A stretch of DNA of 64,000 nucleotides from Symbiodinium natans. Its lineage: Eukaryota; Sar; Dinophyceae; Suessiales; Symbiodiniaceae. Positions 11,401-21,505 of the stretch are shown here, piece after piece. Position 1 is the stretch's first letter. The number at the start of each line of letters is the position of its first letter. The stretch lies in assembly GCA_905221605.1 (NCBI GenBank), contig CAJNDS010002481.1, positions 297,211 to 361,210 on the forward strand, in the 5' to 3' direction. A program made the position numbers and the translations under genes. Under the pieces are notes generated by a model that did no database searches, was not told the DNA's origin, and was given only the letters and a program-made list of their open reading frames with translations.

Positions 11401-11769
11401 GGTGCCTGACAGGACGACCTCTGCTGCAATGAATCTTTCACCCCTCCACGCATTGCTGATAAGTTCAACATTGTCTTTGTGAAGGAGGATCACTTGTCCC
11501 AAATGAGCAGAGGTTGCTGTCGTTCCCACCACATAAAAACTGCGAAGTTCCCCTGGCTCTTGAAGTGAATATTCAAAGACCCCTTCCTCGAACTCCTTAA
11601 GAGTGGAAAGACTCTGAAGTTGGCCCACTTCTTGGAGGCAAAAAATATCCATGCATTCGCCGGTCTCATTATACCAGTTATTAAAGTGCGCAAGCCCTTT
11701 ACCCTGTAGGTTCCAGCAAGCGAAACAAACAATACCCTGGCTGTACCCAGAATACTTAGCAGCTGTCAC
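8455..11769 (-). CDS. LINE ORF2: endonuclease-reverse transcriptase
   Basis: About 1104 codons. Residues 13-245 form an endonuclease/exonuclease/phosphatase domain with the metal- and catalysis-associated motifs CWNLQG (18-23), LQEVG (45-49), GDFN (167-170) and SDH (243-245). The reverse transcriptase follows: PKDYRPINL (523-531), motif A CDISAAFD (592-599), motif B GLQQGGS (649-655) and motif C FVDD (692-695), so the catalytic aspartates are present. A C-terminal region has the WGYLGHVLRFPE word typical of LINE tails. The reading frame is uninterrupted over 3.3 kb, so this part could be functional. There is no ATG before the first endonuclease motif: the first Met is residue 40 (counting from a GTG), after CWNLQG. 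The frame continues upstream into ORF1 across one TGA. Function: target-primed reverse transcription of the element RNA. Confidence 0.93.
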   Translation of the reverse strand: MTAAKYSGYSQGIVCFACWNLQGKGLAHFNNWYNETGECMDIFCLQEVGQLQSLSTLKEFEEGVFEYSLQEPGELRSFYVVGTTATSAHLGQVILLHKDNVELISNAWRGERFIAAEVVLSGTQHRICIVSCHLPHQARPIEEFEESLRQLVQFLVDHQDTPIIFMGDFNCEPGTERGVMLDACFSTRGGKIVRTGMATRFGHVSQSELDYTAFNKAFQQIVLPEAAAIDTKALQHSRIELGSDHCCVTCEVSFHDPRACVVKPARVRRTRNKCRRWSVDPSLVETTTPQVLDKVQGLDITGQWEVLKQHSTQVSRPAPSLKYRDSDTLKDLCHRRRITVSMEDRATLTRRILSLRHIERTMWVQQLYERSRQGDTGAIRYLRQRNLPVQGSIHSFLSNSGGATQAGQRVQEHYEALFSKREPADDADLEACLQTFREQAQQSHCQEFSVAEVQKGVDRLKRSKVTGPSGMSNEYLSGLWGIDSGKDLLLCVLNQLLKSPALPQDFYQAHVALLPKAKEILSPKDYRPINLIEALHKLYSWLLVARLQPGWSTPRLQKGGVKGSQVCDALSSAQARVTKESKTRQYNIYLSCDISAAFDSLRQSAVARFLLEQSPRDRLHESWQLLQLILHPSLEFQWLSREWKVDQVCGLQQGGSHSAVVFSYVLGRAVQYLEEKWSSDGEECQHSSFFLLFVDDILATFKDWSQASRLVSQLIEFLASLGLALNSSKTKVMSHESVLRAGADFVFPPSCFLRDLSWGTECLYLKKRLTHFETGAQATQVGFADSTAVMLESLGRATHVAFESLKQALRRGHWCCPRKTIQLCNQYLGATWFWYSPVMEPLQKYLVQVRSLQVTFLTLMLGLCVPSSFGPPAAASLNRTRRRAVLVLLNWFVACQWVHIWVKRRWGYLGHVLRFPEGNVTRVDLLALSNTKQAAPGPWRHLHAWGMSCLNVDAQQLSDRARDREAWTSYTADILDKYAYHHPIFNPATASNWRDTVRLHTPWRLAVHVCVASAGWTVMWIDEEYGLQEFTRLGQIQEVLQIWLLWIQLEFEGLVIDVHLQDWMQQCFYSELVRFHESTFRSFNFLILYSVIPETWAEKLSRLL

Positions 11770-11787
11770 TTCAGGCTGGGGAGTCGG

Positions 11788-12343
11788 TCAGGCTGACTGA
11801 ATTGCGGCCTCCACCGCCTCCGGCTGAGTGGAGGTGCACGATGCCAGGCCAGTCACATTGAAGAAGAACGTGGATCTTTCTCCATAGTCATCTGTAGTGG
11901 CACGGCTGCAAATCTTGTCGGTGGGCTGGCAGTGTAGGCTGGCGAGGTTCGCTGCCACAACCCTGCAGGATCCTATCCACATGATTTGACGGGTCCAGTC
12001 TATGTCTTCAATCGCCACCGGACCTCCCTTTATCTTCTCAAGCATCTGCCGTATCGTGCGTGTTGCCCTGTTTCGCTTTCTCTGCTCAGCAGATTTCTCA
12101 GCAGACATCCAGGCTTCATCAGTGTTGGTGGAGAGCATGTGCCCGAAGTTGGCCTTCAACTGGAAGAACCGTTCACGTGCTTGATCTACGGGGAGCGGCC
12201 GGAGGCACACCATGCCTGTTCTGGCTCTCTGCCCAAAAACCGTCGTTCTCTGAACTGAGCTTCTAGACACAGGGTCCCATAATGAAATCGCCTTGGCAAT
12301 CTCTAGCTCGATCAATTTTCGCGGCGTGTCTTTCGCAAAGCAA
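11788..12343 (-). CDS. LINE ORF1, C-terminal part (same frame as ORF2)
   Basis: About 175-185 codons ending in TGA at 11790-11788. The protein is basic (KSAEQRKRNRATRTIRQML) with a likely nucleic-acid-binding C-terminal region; no zinc knuckle is visible. Its start overlaps the end of the preceding frame (stop 12314-12312), and protein-like sequence continues upstream of the nominal TTG as FAKDTPRKL to about 12343. It is therefore the second half of ORF1 shifted by one base, not a separate gene. It is in frame with ORF2, with nine codons between the TGA and the nominal GTG of ORF2. In LINEs ORF1 proteins coat the RNA and accompany it to the target. Confidence 0.75.
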
Positions 12344-12923
12344 GGATCACGTTGTTGTAATTGGTACCCTGTGCCTCCGCAGAGCCGGGTCCCGAGCCTG
12401 TATCGCTGAAGGCATTTGGCTGCGGCTGTGGTTGCTGGCGCTGTAGCGGAGGTGGCTGAGCTGGACTGGAGGCATTCGTAGCTGGCCTAGCTGGATGTGG
12501 GGCATTCGCAGCAGGCTTGTAATTACTCCATGCGTCTGAGCCCGTCGCCGAGGAACTCGCAAAGGTTGCCCTTGCCCAAGGATCTGGAGGAGGCACTGCT
12601 TGAAAGTTTTCACCTCTCTGCTTGGAAATCTGTTCTATCCTTCCAGCAAGATCATCCAGTCTTTTGTTCACTTCGGTCATCTCAGCTTGTCGGGTTGAGC
12701 TCTCTTGCTGCAGCCTGCCCTCAAATGACTCCCTCATCGTTTCCCCTAAGCTCTGCATCTCTCCTGCCAAGGAAAGTCGGAGAATTTCCACCCAAGCAGG
12801 AGCTTCATCCGGGTCTCTAGCAACCAAACGCCTGTCTGCCCCGGGAGGGGGGGATTCGTGTTTTCGCTTGGACGGACTGGTCTCACCGCCTCCCAGGCTC
12901 AGTGCATCCTCTTGGGTCTCCAT
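12312..12923 (-). CDS. LINE ORF1, N-terminal part (coiled-coil and Pro/Gln-rich)
   Basis: Opens with ATG at 12923 (METQEDALSLGG). An acidic/basic N-terminus (SPSKRKHESPPPGADRR) is followed by a heptad-like helix at about residues 45-105 (LAGEMQSLGETMRESFEGRLQ; VNKRLDDLAGRIEQ) that could trimerise the protein, and a Pro/Ala/Gln-rich linker. The frame ends at TGA 12314-12312, while the adjacent frame continues the protein, so one base has been gained or lost near 12340. That frameshift probably makes this copy unable to produce full-length ORF1 protein. The start is the first ATG after the 5' leader. Confidence 0.75.
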   Translation of the reverse strand: METQEDALSLGGGETSPSKRKHESPPPGADRRLVARDPDEAPAWVEILRLSLAGEMQSLGETMRESFEGRLQQESSTRQAEMTEVNKRLDDLAGRIEQISKQRGENFQAVPPPDPWARATFASSSATGSDAWSNYKPAANAPHPARPATNASSPAQPPPLQRQQPQPQPNAFSDTGSGPGSAEAQGTNYNNVILALRKTRREN

Positions 12924-12987
12924 GGCCTTTTAGATCTACTCGGAATCCCTGAAAGCCTGAGCCGACACCCTTGAGCCAAAATGGCTT

Positions 12988-13026
12988 GAACCCTAAACCC
13001 TAAACCCTGAACCCTAAACCCTAAAT
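12988..13026. repeat. CCCTAAA array at the LINE 5' end
   Basis: Five CCCTAAA-type heptamers, one with a CCCTGAA variant, lie about 65 bp upstream of the LINE ORF1 start. Confidence 0.9.
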
Positions 13027-13130
13027 GGTGCGTAGGTACGTGGGGTTTTGAGGCTGGGGCAAGGCGTGGACTATGGGAGCCGTGGCTTGGGCCGCTTTGA
13101 TGCTTCAGGAGGGGTTTCGGGTTTAGGGTC

Positions 13131-13421
13131 GTAAACCCTAAACCCTAAACCCTAAACCCTAAACCCTAAACCCTAAACCCTAAACCCTAAACCCTAAACC
13201 CTAAACCCTAAACCCTAAACCCTACACGAAACCTAGGCTTCCAAGTCTTCAAGGCAGAGGAGACAGGTGCGGAAACTGGACCAAACAAGTCGCATCTTCA
13301 TGATCTCATAGACCGGCCGGACCTCGAGGGTCCAGTTCGGGTTTAGGGTTTAGGGTTTAGGGTTTAGGGTTTAGGGTTTAGGGTTTAGGGCTTAGGGTTT
13401 GGGGTTTAGGGTCTAGGGTCC
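13131..13421. repeat. opposed interstitial telomere arrays
   Basis: About thirteen nearly perfect CCCTAAA heptamers (13131-13224) face about eleven TTTAGGG heptamers (13338-13421), with roughly 113 bp of unique sequence between them. This is one of the longest pure heptamer arrays in the window. Read outward, the C-rich strand lies on the left and the G-rich strand on the right, the orientation of two real chromosome ends. Confidence 0.95.
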
Positions 13422-14033
13422 CAGGAGGCTGGACTTTGTAGGATTCATTATGTGGTCACTTCTCTGCAAGATTTTCTTGGGGGTTACTAAGGCGGCCCCT
13501 GTTTAGCGTACCTGTAACTCTAACCCCTAACCCCTAACCCCTAAACCCTAAACCCTAAACCCTGCTCATGCAGTCCTTGAAGCGGTCTGAAGGCGTCATA
13601 CGCGTAAGATACGGGTATCGAGTCCGGTCGCTGAGGTGCGGGTTTTCACATCCAGGTGACACCTGCGGGCACGGATGGCCTAGTAACAGTTTAGGTAGGT
13701 TTTTTGTTTTACGTTTTAGAGCTTGGGTTTATGGGTTTAGGGTTAGGGTTTAGTGTTTAGGATGCCGTACAGAGTCTAAAGCTAAGAGGAGGCAAAGCAA
13801 TGGGTATTTGGCCGGCATGCCACGTTGGATATATTCCCTGGCTACTGCGCGACGAGTTGTTCACGGCGGCATGACGAGCATCACATGTACTAGGATGGCC
13901 CTTAAAACCCTCTGAAAGAATTTGGGAAAATACAAAATATCTGAGGACCATTACATACCTTTGTCTAATGTATGAGATGCATCGATCTTAAAGGCTGGTT
14001 TCGGCAGGGCCGCGCAGAAGTATGGTACTTGTA

Positions 14034-14410
14034 TCATCCTGGCACCTGCTGCGCGTGCCAAAAAAACCGCCCCTGACTGAAGCTGGGAATCCGAATCACC
14101 ATGGACATGGCGAACATTTGTTCACGTGGCATATGGACATCAGAAGCCCGAGCATGGCTAAAGACCACCACCCAAACCGGCAAAAAACGCCAGACCCTGG
14201 AGCCAACGAAGCCCCAAAGCGCTGGACCCTGGATTTGGGTCTTCGGGTCGTGCTTGTAGGTTTGAGGGTCTTTTGGGATTAGGGTTTTCATCCTCCAAAG
14301 TTCTCCCATATGCCGCTGAATTGCGCTCAGGACTTTGAAGAGGCGCGCGGCGTCGCTGATCGCGGAACAAGCGGTGCTGCACACACAGCCAAGAATGGCG
14401 TGTTTCCTGA
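14034..14410 (-). CDS. exon-like minus-strand ORF, unidentified
   Basis: Two stretches of one open frame have ordinary protein composition: an alpha-helical piece at about 14285-14410 (SAISDAARLFKVLSAIQRHM) and a piece at 14034-14160 (REQMFAMSMVIRIPSFSQGR). The part between them is low quality and contains the telomere-like flank. They could be two exons of a minus-strand gene. I do not recognise the protein. Confidence 0.3.
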
Positions 14411-15265
14411 CGTTTGTTCTTAAGGTTTCGGGCTTGGGGTCGAAGTTATAGGAAATCATCTGTACCCCAAGTAGCTGGCACAAAGGGGTTTAGGCGGTTT
14501 AGGGTTTAGGGCTGGTAGGGTCCCGCCATGTTGGAAGCCCGGATTCACTGATCAACTTTAGCGCCAAGCGACCAAAAAAAGCTGAAACAAACATAGAGAT
14601 CATGTTGGGCATCTTCCAGTCTTCACATGGTTTAGGGTTCAGGGCTTAAGGTTCAAGACTAGGTGTTTTATTTGCCACCTGCCAGGCAGAACAGCCGCAC
14701 TGCAGGGCAACAAGTTGAACATCCCATAAACCGTAAACCCTAACGGGCTTAGGGCTCAAAACGCTGCACTATGTGGTCGAGAATCTTAGGTCCACGAGTG
14801 AAGGCTTCGACTGTTGCCTCTGTTCCCAGCGCCTGCGCCATGGAGACGATTCATGGCTTCGAGTCTTGAGATTTTTGGTACAGCTATGTGGGGATGATGA
14901 AGGAATTGTCTTGGCACCTATAGGCACTGGAAGTAGCAGGCTGCGTAGCAGTTTCTTGTAACACAGCTCGGTTAAAGCTCGCGCTCTCAGCGCGTGCAGT
15001 CGGCAGATGCTCCGGACGACGCAATACCCCAACATCTCCCCCCTCCATCCCCCTCCATCCCCCTCCTAGATCCCAGGCCCAAGCCTTTGGGACGTTTACA
15101 CTTTTGAGCTTCGAATCTGGGAGCCTTTGACCGATAGCCCTACAAGCACCATCAACAGCCCTCCACGGGATCTGCGAGAGGAACTTTGGCTGAGAGGAGT
15201 GGTTTCGGTGGCACAATCAGTCTGAGATTCAGTGGTTTAAGGTCTGCGTTTTTTGCGGTTTATAA

Positions 15266-15460
15266 TCCTAACCCTGCCCTAAACCCTAAACCCTAAGCCC
15301 TAAGCCCTAAACCCTAAACCCTAAACCCTACACCCTAAACCCTAAACGCCAACTTGGCCTCTTCGCACCCCGAGTCCGTGAGGTGGACGTTGACGCGGTA
15401 GCCGGGCAGAAAGTTGCTGTCCTCGCATGATATTCGGGTTTAGGGTTTAGGGTTTAGGGT
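15266..15460. repeat. opposed telomere-like arrays
   Basis: CCCTAAA heptamers (15266-15347, some CCCTAAG) face TTTAGGG heptamers (15435-15460) across about 88 bp of unique sequence, the same geometry as the pair at 13.1-13.4 kb. Confidence 0.9.
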
Positions 15461-15831
15461 GTGGAGGTTTTTAAGAAAATAGGGTGGTGAAGGGCAAGGA
15501 CTTATGATCTTCTTGGCTCAAGATGGGCCATGCGCCTGGTAGAAAAAGTTGAACCGTGCTGTTCGGGGTTGGGGCTGGTTCCTAGCTGCTTAGGCATAGG
15601 TCCCCCGTACTCCCCTTCCGGTTCTTCTGATCCGTGTTGTTTGGTGTGGTTCGGTCTGGGTAATTCATCTAGGGCAGCTGGTGAGGGCGACTTTTTCTTT
15701 GGTTCCCTGATCCCTTTGGTTGCCCCCCGTATAGGGTTTAGGGCTTTAGGGCCCTTTTGGGAGGGTATTCATAAGGTGGCCCCTAAAATATTTAGGGTAC
15801 CCAAAAAGGGACCATAATGTAGAGAACTGAC

Positions 15832-15948
15832 CATCTGATATTCGGTGTATATTGCTGTTGTCGGCGGGTACATTTTGGGCTCCTTATAAAAATCTTGGCG
15901 AGTGAATATACTGGGTGTCCTTTTGGGGATACAAGGACCAAAAAACCC
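15832..15948. repeat. dispersed short repeat, copy 1
   Basis: The reverse complement of this stretch shares the order CTTGTA - CCAAAAGGACACCC - GTATA...CACTC - AACAGCAATATA with 35548-35636. The copies are diverged but collinear over about 90 bp and lie in opposite orientation. No coding capacity. Confidence 0.65.
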
Positions 15949-16384
15949 TCCTTCACATGAAACGGTTCCTACCTGCGACTCTAGTTACCTCGGGTTTAGG
16001 GTTTAGGGTGTTTAGGGCTTCATTCACACCCTCAACCCTAAACCCTAACCCTTTACAAGTACGGGTAAGTAGGGTGTCAGGTAAACCCGACAGGCCCTGT
16101 TCAGGTGAAACGCACGTCGGGGGAGGTTCGGTTTTTTGGGATTAAGCAAGCCATTGGTACATATAGGGTTGAAGGTGAAAGCAACCTAAAAGACCCTAAA
16201 GCCTAAACCCTCAGCCCTATGCCCTAAACTGGGATGGCCCCTTCAAATCCTTTGTAAAAGGCTCCTAAACAGAAAATAAACATATCAATAAACTATCCCA
16301 AGTGCCTAATTATCGAATAAAGCGCCCACATATAAGGTGCCTCATGGGGGGGGGGGGGGGGGGGTTTACTTCAGAAAGGGGATT

Positions 16385-16605
16385 CAGGTAAGCACAGGAA
16401 GTGCGGTCCTCAATCTCCTGAGCTGCCATGGCTAGAAGTGGTTCGGTCTCGGTCATCTTGTCACCGAGGCTTCCGTGGTAGGGGGCGATGACCTGCGTTG
16501 AAATCTTCTTCAAAAGCCTAGACCTAAAACCAATGCACAACTCACGCTGAGACCCGCTGTGGATATCGCATGTCTGGGCGCTTCTGGAGCAAGTGGGCAC
16601 ATGAA
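16385..16605 (-). CDS. exon-like minus-strand ORF, unidentified
   Basis: About 70 codons of ordinary composition (VIAPYHGSLGDKMTETEP; AAQEIEDRTSCAYLNP) end just before a poly-G/C run. The frame has no stop and its codon use resembles that of other exons in the window. No family recognised. Confidence 0.35.
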
Positions 16606-16837
16606 GCGCGTACAGCGGTTCACTCGCGCAGTGCCCAGTGCCACAAAACTACGGCATCTTCATCTGCTTTCTACAAGGCCCTGCAGCCCAACCGTTTTTA
16701 GTGCATGTTGGGGCAACTGAGAAAGATCAATGCCGCATTCCGACGTATGCGTTCACATGTGTCCTGGGTCCTTTCTCTCCGACTTTGAAGTTCAGATCTG
16801 GGGGTAAAGGCTCTCTACTTAGATTCAGAGTTCATAT

Positions 16838-17207
16838 GCGCCAAGCTGCCGCAATGTTGATATCCTGAACGCTCACCCGGTTCGGGCTGCTGACCACATC
16901 GACGGTGCAATTGCCATCCTTGTAGTATCCTGATAAGTTGGAAAGCCCTCGGAATGCTTATCATATAAGACACAAGCTTAACACGGGAATTGTCGGTTTG
17001 CGCGTTCTGGTTGTTTAGGGGGCCTGGCGCGAACATGAACTGATCAATTTGCGGTTGTCCGTCAACTCCGGCTGACTCACGAACAGGTTTTTTCTTGCAT
17101 TCATCCTCATCGCTCTCAGCTGACGATGTCCGAGCGATTCCGGGCGTTTCCGGATCACCCGGAACAACCGCCCGGAAGTACTCGGACTTATGCCTTCCGC
17201 GTTCCAA
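16838..17207 (-). CDS. exon-like minus-strand ORFs, unidentified
   Basis: One frame reads a charged, disordered piece (SSAESDEDECKKKPVRES) and then QIDQFMFAPGPLNNQN and a helix. A second frame over 16838-16940 gives GYYKDGNCTVDVVSS followed by NRVSVQDINIAAAWRI and a stop. The two may be consecutive exons with the second ending the protein. No family recognised. Confidence 0.35.
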
Positions 17208-20004
17208 GAGCTTACAAGGGTAGCTTAAGGTACTGACAGCCCGCAGTGTTCAAGAGATGCCGGTCTGGATGGTTTGCCGAGCTTGAAGTTCCTGACCCTA
17301 AGGGTCAGGAATGCTTGAGACATAAATCGCGGGCTCTTCCGGGTCCGGGCGGTTCGGGCCTCCCAAGCAACCAAAATTGCCCTGATGCCCTACGCCACCT
17401 TATGAGCCCAAAACCCTTAGGGTTTTAGGGTTAGGGTTTTAGAAAAAAAGGTACCGAAGCCTAAGAAGGTTTAGGGTTTAGGATAGGCCGCGCATATGAT
17501 TCAAACACCCTGTATAGCAGCCCGAATGGCTGCGTACAGTGATCATCAAACCTCAAAAGCTGGATGGCGACTGTCTAGCCCTAAAACCCAAAACCCTAGA
17601 CCCTAAACCCTAGCCAGAACCCAGAATGCCTACAACTGCTTTGCGTAAAGCTTCCACACCCTTTTTCGAGGAGGGGCTGCAGAGCACAGCTTAAACGCCC
17701 TGAACCGCTTTCATGCATGGACTGAGCAAGCACTGAGCTCTTAAAACCATGAAGTTCCAATCTTTAAGCCTGAAGCTGCGAGGTGTGAACGAGCATGCCC
17801 TTGCAGCGCTGAGGCACTGCAGGGAGATTGCACGCCACCGGAGGCGGTACAGGTCTCTGGGCACCTTCTACATCAGGGTTTCTCAGGTTTAGGGCTCTGG
17901 GTTCTTTAAGTTACGTTTGGGGTTCAATATAACTTCCAGGTGCGAGAACAGCTGTTCAGACCAACAAAAGGCAGCGAACAAATCACCAACTGCACGCAGC
18001 AATCCACGGTATCGGCCTTCTCAAGTTGAGGAAATGAAGCGGATTAGGGTCGAGATTGGCAGTTTTTAGGGGGGTTCCACACACTAAAGAAGCAAGCAAC
18101 TGGGTGTGGGGCTCATGGTTTACGTTGACGGTTTCAACCCTTATCCCCAAAGCTCTAAAACCCTGAAACCCTAAAACCCACGGACCCTAAACCCTCAAAC
18201 CCTTTTTTGAACCCGTGCTGGGACCCTTTCTGGGACCCCCCGACCGCCTGGGAACCCCCATTGAGGGGCAAGAAAAGCGATAGTGGTATTTCGAATTTAG
18301 ATCTAAACCTTAAAATAGAGGCAAAACTGATGGGGACAGGCCACTAGCGGAACACCCGGCTTGGTTTGACGAAGGTTCGGAAACCTTTTAAAAAGGAACA
18401 GGTAAGGGTGGCTTTGCTGCCTTAGCCGGCGTGGGGTGGGCAAGAGGTGTTAGAGTGTCCCTCCACGATCGGGCCATGGCCGCCCTTCGCATTGCACGAG
18501 GCCTTCGAGGCTCTGCTGAAGACCATAACATCTTCAGCTTCCGCGCAATATTGCAGCAAACCCTAAACCCTAAGCCCTATACACCCTAAACCTTAAACCC
18601 TAAGCCCTAGGCCTAAACCCTAAGCCCTCATCCCTTTGAACTCATGGTTCCGTGTATGCAGGGCTTGGGGCGTGCGCAGGATTGGTCGAGTCTCGGGTTG
18701 GCTGAGTAGGGAAGGGTGGGTTTAGGCTTTAGGGTTTAGGGTTAGGGTTTACGTTTTAAGGGTCCAGCCAAGCCTGCCAAAAGGTGGTGGTTCGATGGCA
18801 CCACCGAATCTCGAGTCAATGGTGTGTGATTTTTGTGCACTCCACAGACCCTTGCATGCAGTCTACCAACTTCCACTAGAGTCTTGAGGGCTATTGTAGT
18901 ATAGCTTTCTGGCGACCATAAGGGAATACCGCTAGTACCTGATTCGTAACTCTGCCGACCCCTATAGCAAGGATAATTGAAGCTGAGGGCATCTCCACAG
19001 CCTTGGGAGGGCGAAAGGGTCAGGGCTTCATCTCTCTCTCAGCAACCATCAGCTGCAGGGTTTAGTGTTGACAACAGTCGGGTCTGTAGGGTAAGGGGCT
19101 ACTCCTTCTTTGCTTTGTGGGGTTTAGTGAGGAGTAGAAGGGCACCTTGCCCCTAAAACCAAGGGGCAAAGAGTTTCGCCAGGGTATTCTAGCAGCACGG
19201 GCTTTGTAGATGGGGGGGGATGGGAATGAGAGTTTACAGTGTCCAGCGTATGTTAGGGTCTCAATGCTGAAGTTTCATAAAGAGATGCATCGCAACAACG
19301 AGTTCTTTGAGGTCTCTGCTATATATGACAACTTTTCTGATGATGTGACTGTTGTACTACTGCTACGATGTTTACCGACCATTCATTTGTTTTTGATTTG
19401 AAGACATCCCCGGCCGTCCCCGGGCCAAAAGTTTCGAGCTTTAGATGGTGCCTCTAATCCAGCACGCTGCCGTAGAAGGCACTTGCGGAGTATCGGAGTT
19501 CCCGGCCATGTCACTGTCACTCTGCGGGGAGGAAGGGAGCACGTTGAAGGAACCATTGGTGCACTATTACTACGGCTCTGCTGAGTCTTTCCGATAGTTT
19601 TCAGTCTTGTGCGGTTGATGGAGGAATCTTGCGCCACCTACTTGCTGGAAAAAGCTCCGAAAAAACATGAAAGAAAAGCGTGCATAGCCAAGGAGGGTAT
19701 CGATGCCTCATCACCAATGCTACAGAACATGATCAAAGCAAGCAAAGCCTACGAAACAAGTCGCGTTGCCAGGCCAGGGTGTCCATGCATCACCGTGCCA
19801 ATGTATGTACTTAACCCTAAACCCTAAACTTTGAGACCAGGGATGGAAGTGCAGAGCCAAAGGCCCCAAACCCAACGAACTCAAAAAATTGCCAGAGAGG
19901 TGCAGGGCCACCAGCGAAGGGAAGAGCGCCGCCAAACAAAGGAGGCGAAGCTGGAAGGGCTCTGAGCTCATGATGAGAGCCTCAGTCCCATGACGCTGGC
20001 ATCG

Positions 20005-20069
20005 GTTTAGGGTTTAGGGGCAAGGCAGGCAGGGAGTCGATTTAGGGTTTTGGGTTTAGGGTTTAGGGT
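20005..20069. repeat. TTTAGGG heptamers
   Basis: Seven TTTAGGG-type heptamers in two clusters, interrupted by an AGGCAGGCAGGG spacer. Confidence 0.85.
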
Positions 20070-21505
20070 TGAAAATGCAAAAACAATGAAGCACAAAAAA
20101 CCTTTAACAGGTTTGAGGGTTTAGGTCAGTTGTTTTCGTCATACCCGAAGCCCAAGAAAGCACGCCACTTTGCCTACGAGTGTTTAGGGTTTAGGGGTGA
20201 CGCCAAGGTATGTAGCGTGAAGCCAAGGTATTTCCATGTCTCCATATCCTTTCTGAGGCCTAGATCCTGCAAAACACTCTGTACCTTCTTCGCCTTTCCT
20301 CCCTTCCGATATCATTTTCGTCTATCCTATTCTGAACCGCTTCAACACCAACCTCTTCCAAAACCGAAACCCTAAAAGACCGGCCCTTAGCCAAAAGAGT
20401 TCTTTGTTCTTTGGGGCAAGGGCGGAGGGGGCCTTGAACATTCAGAAAATTAGGGACACCTGTATTTTCAATGGGTTGAGGGCTGGATGATCAAACTATT
20501 TTGGGGGACCAGGGGTACCCTCCATTTTAGGACCTGTGTTGAATCATGTCGCGGAATGCCGGCAGGAGTCTGCGCAAACCTTCTCGCAGTTCGCAACAGT
20601 CGGTCGACGGGCCTAAACACCCTCTACACCCAAAAATAAAACCCTCCAGGCCCCTCGGGCCTGGTGCTGCTTTTGCCTTGAGCCAAAAAGGCATTGTGTC
20701 GGCATTCGCTGCCTCACATAGGGTTTAGGGTTTTAGGGTTTAGGGGCCAGGGTTTAGTGGTTTATACCGGCCTCTTGATGGCCATTGGCTTCAGAAGTCA
20801 GAAGCTTCCGTTCTCTTTGCTTGGCAACTGAGCCGCTTCGCATGCGAAGGGGAGGTTACTTCGCGGGCTTCCAGGGTGAAAACAGTTTCGTTTGAGGGCT
20901 TCTAGGGCATTACAGGGTCTTAAGCTCGTAGAGGCCTTGTAGAGTCAGGTTAAGGTCAAGTCTTTGGTGTAGAGAGGGAGAGAGATAACAAAAAAAACAC
21001 ATAGATATAAAATGAGTGGTGCTGCGCGTTTCTGTGCTACGACAGGCGGGGTTTGTGTAAAGGTTTCGGTTCGTAGGTTAAGAGCCCAACGTTTAGGGGC
21101 TGCGCACTGCGATGGAGTTGCGACTGCGTCAAAGGCGACTTGACAGTGGGGCTGATACAGGCCAGGCGGAGGCCAGAGAGAGTGCTTTGGCGCTGGCTTC
21201 TCATGGCAACGGATTGGGCAATCCTTTCTGGAGTGAGCGGGCCAATCTGGAAATGAGGCTTCAGCATGGAGGGCCGCAGCTTTGGCTCCGCTACTTCTGG
21301 AGCATTGGTGAGCAATCTGGAGCTGAAGCAAAGGCGGGGTCTCCTCCTGGCGTGCACAGAAGACGGTGGAAAATGGGCCGTTTTACATGCTTTGGGCACA
21401 GTTTGGGTGGAAAACGGTGGACTTTGGCAGTATCTGATGGTGATCTGCCGAATGGTGCCGAATTCTACCATTTCCCCGTGAAGGAGAAGAGCTGGGGTTC
21501 AAAGC

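Larger units (their letters stand above)
8340..12990 (-). mobile_element. non-LTR retrotransposon (LINE), ORF1 + EEP-RT ORF2
   Basis: A single minus-strand element with ORF1 (split by a frameshift, 12923 to 11788) and ORF2 (11787 to 8455) in the canonical LINE order. ORF2 carries an apurinic-type endonuclease domain and a reverse transcriptase. No LTRs, integrase or RNase H were recognised. Roughly 65 bp of 5' leader and about 115 bp of 3' tail separate the ORFs from telomere-like heptamers at 12988-13026 and 8303-8338, which therefore frame the element. There is no clear poly-A tail; the minus strand runs from the 3' tail into TTTAGGG-type heptamers. Target-site duplications could not be recognised, so the exact ends are approximate. 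Confidence 0.85.
13027..21500. other. gene-poor region with opposed telomere-like arrays
   Basis: About 8.5 kb without a recognisable complete gene. Telomere-like heptamers recur at about 13131-13224, 13338-13421, 13526-13563, 13733-13760, 15266-15347, 15435-15460, 16025-16050, 17415-17440, 17590-17615, 18170-18200, 18556-18630, 18735-18760, 19813-19830, 20005-20069 and 20718-20745. A few minus-strand frames look exon-like (14034-14410, 16385-16605, 16838-17207) and are listed separately. Poly-G/C and poly-A runs are frequent. I see no RNA genes. Confidence 0.6.

Noticed and set aside
13131-13421. A true chromosome end
   Set aside because: Unique sequence and genes continue on both sides and the arrays are only about a dozen units long, so they are interstitial.
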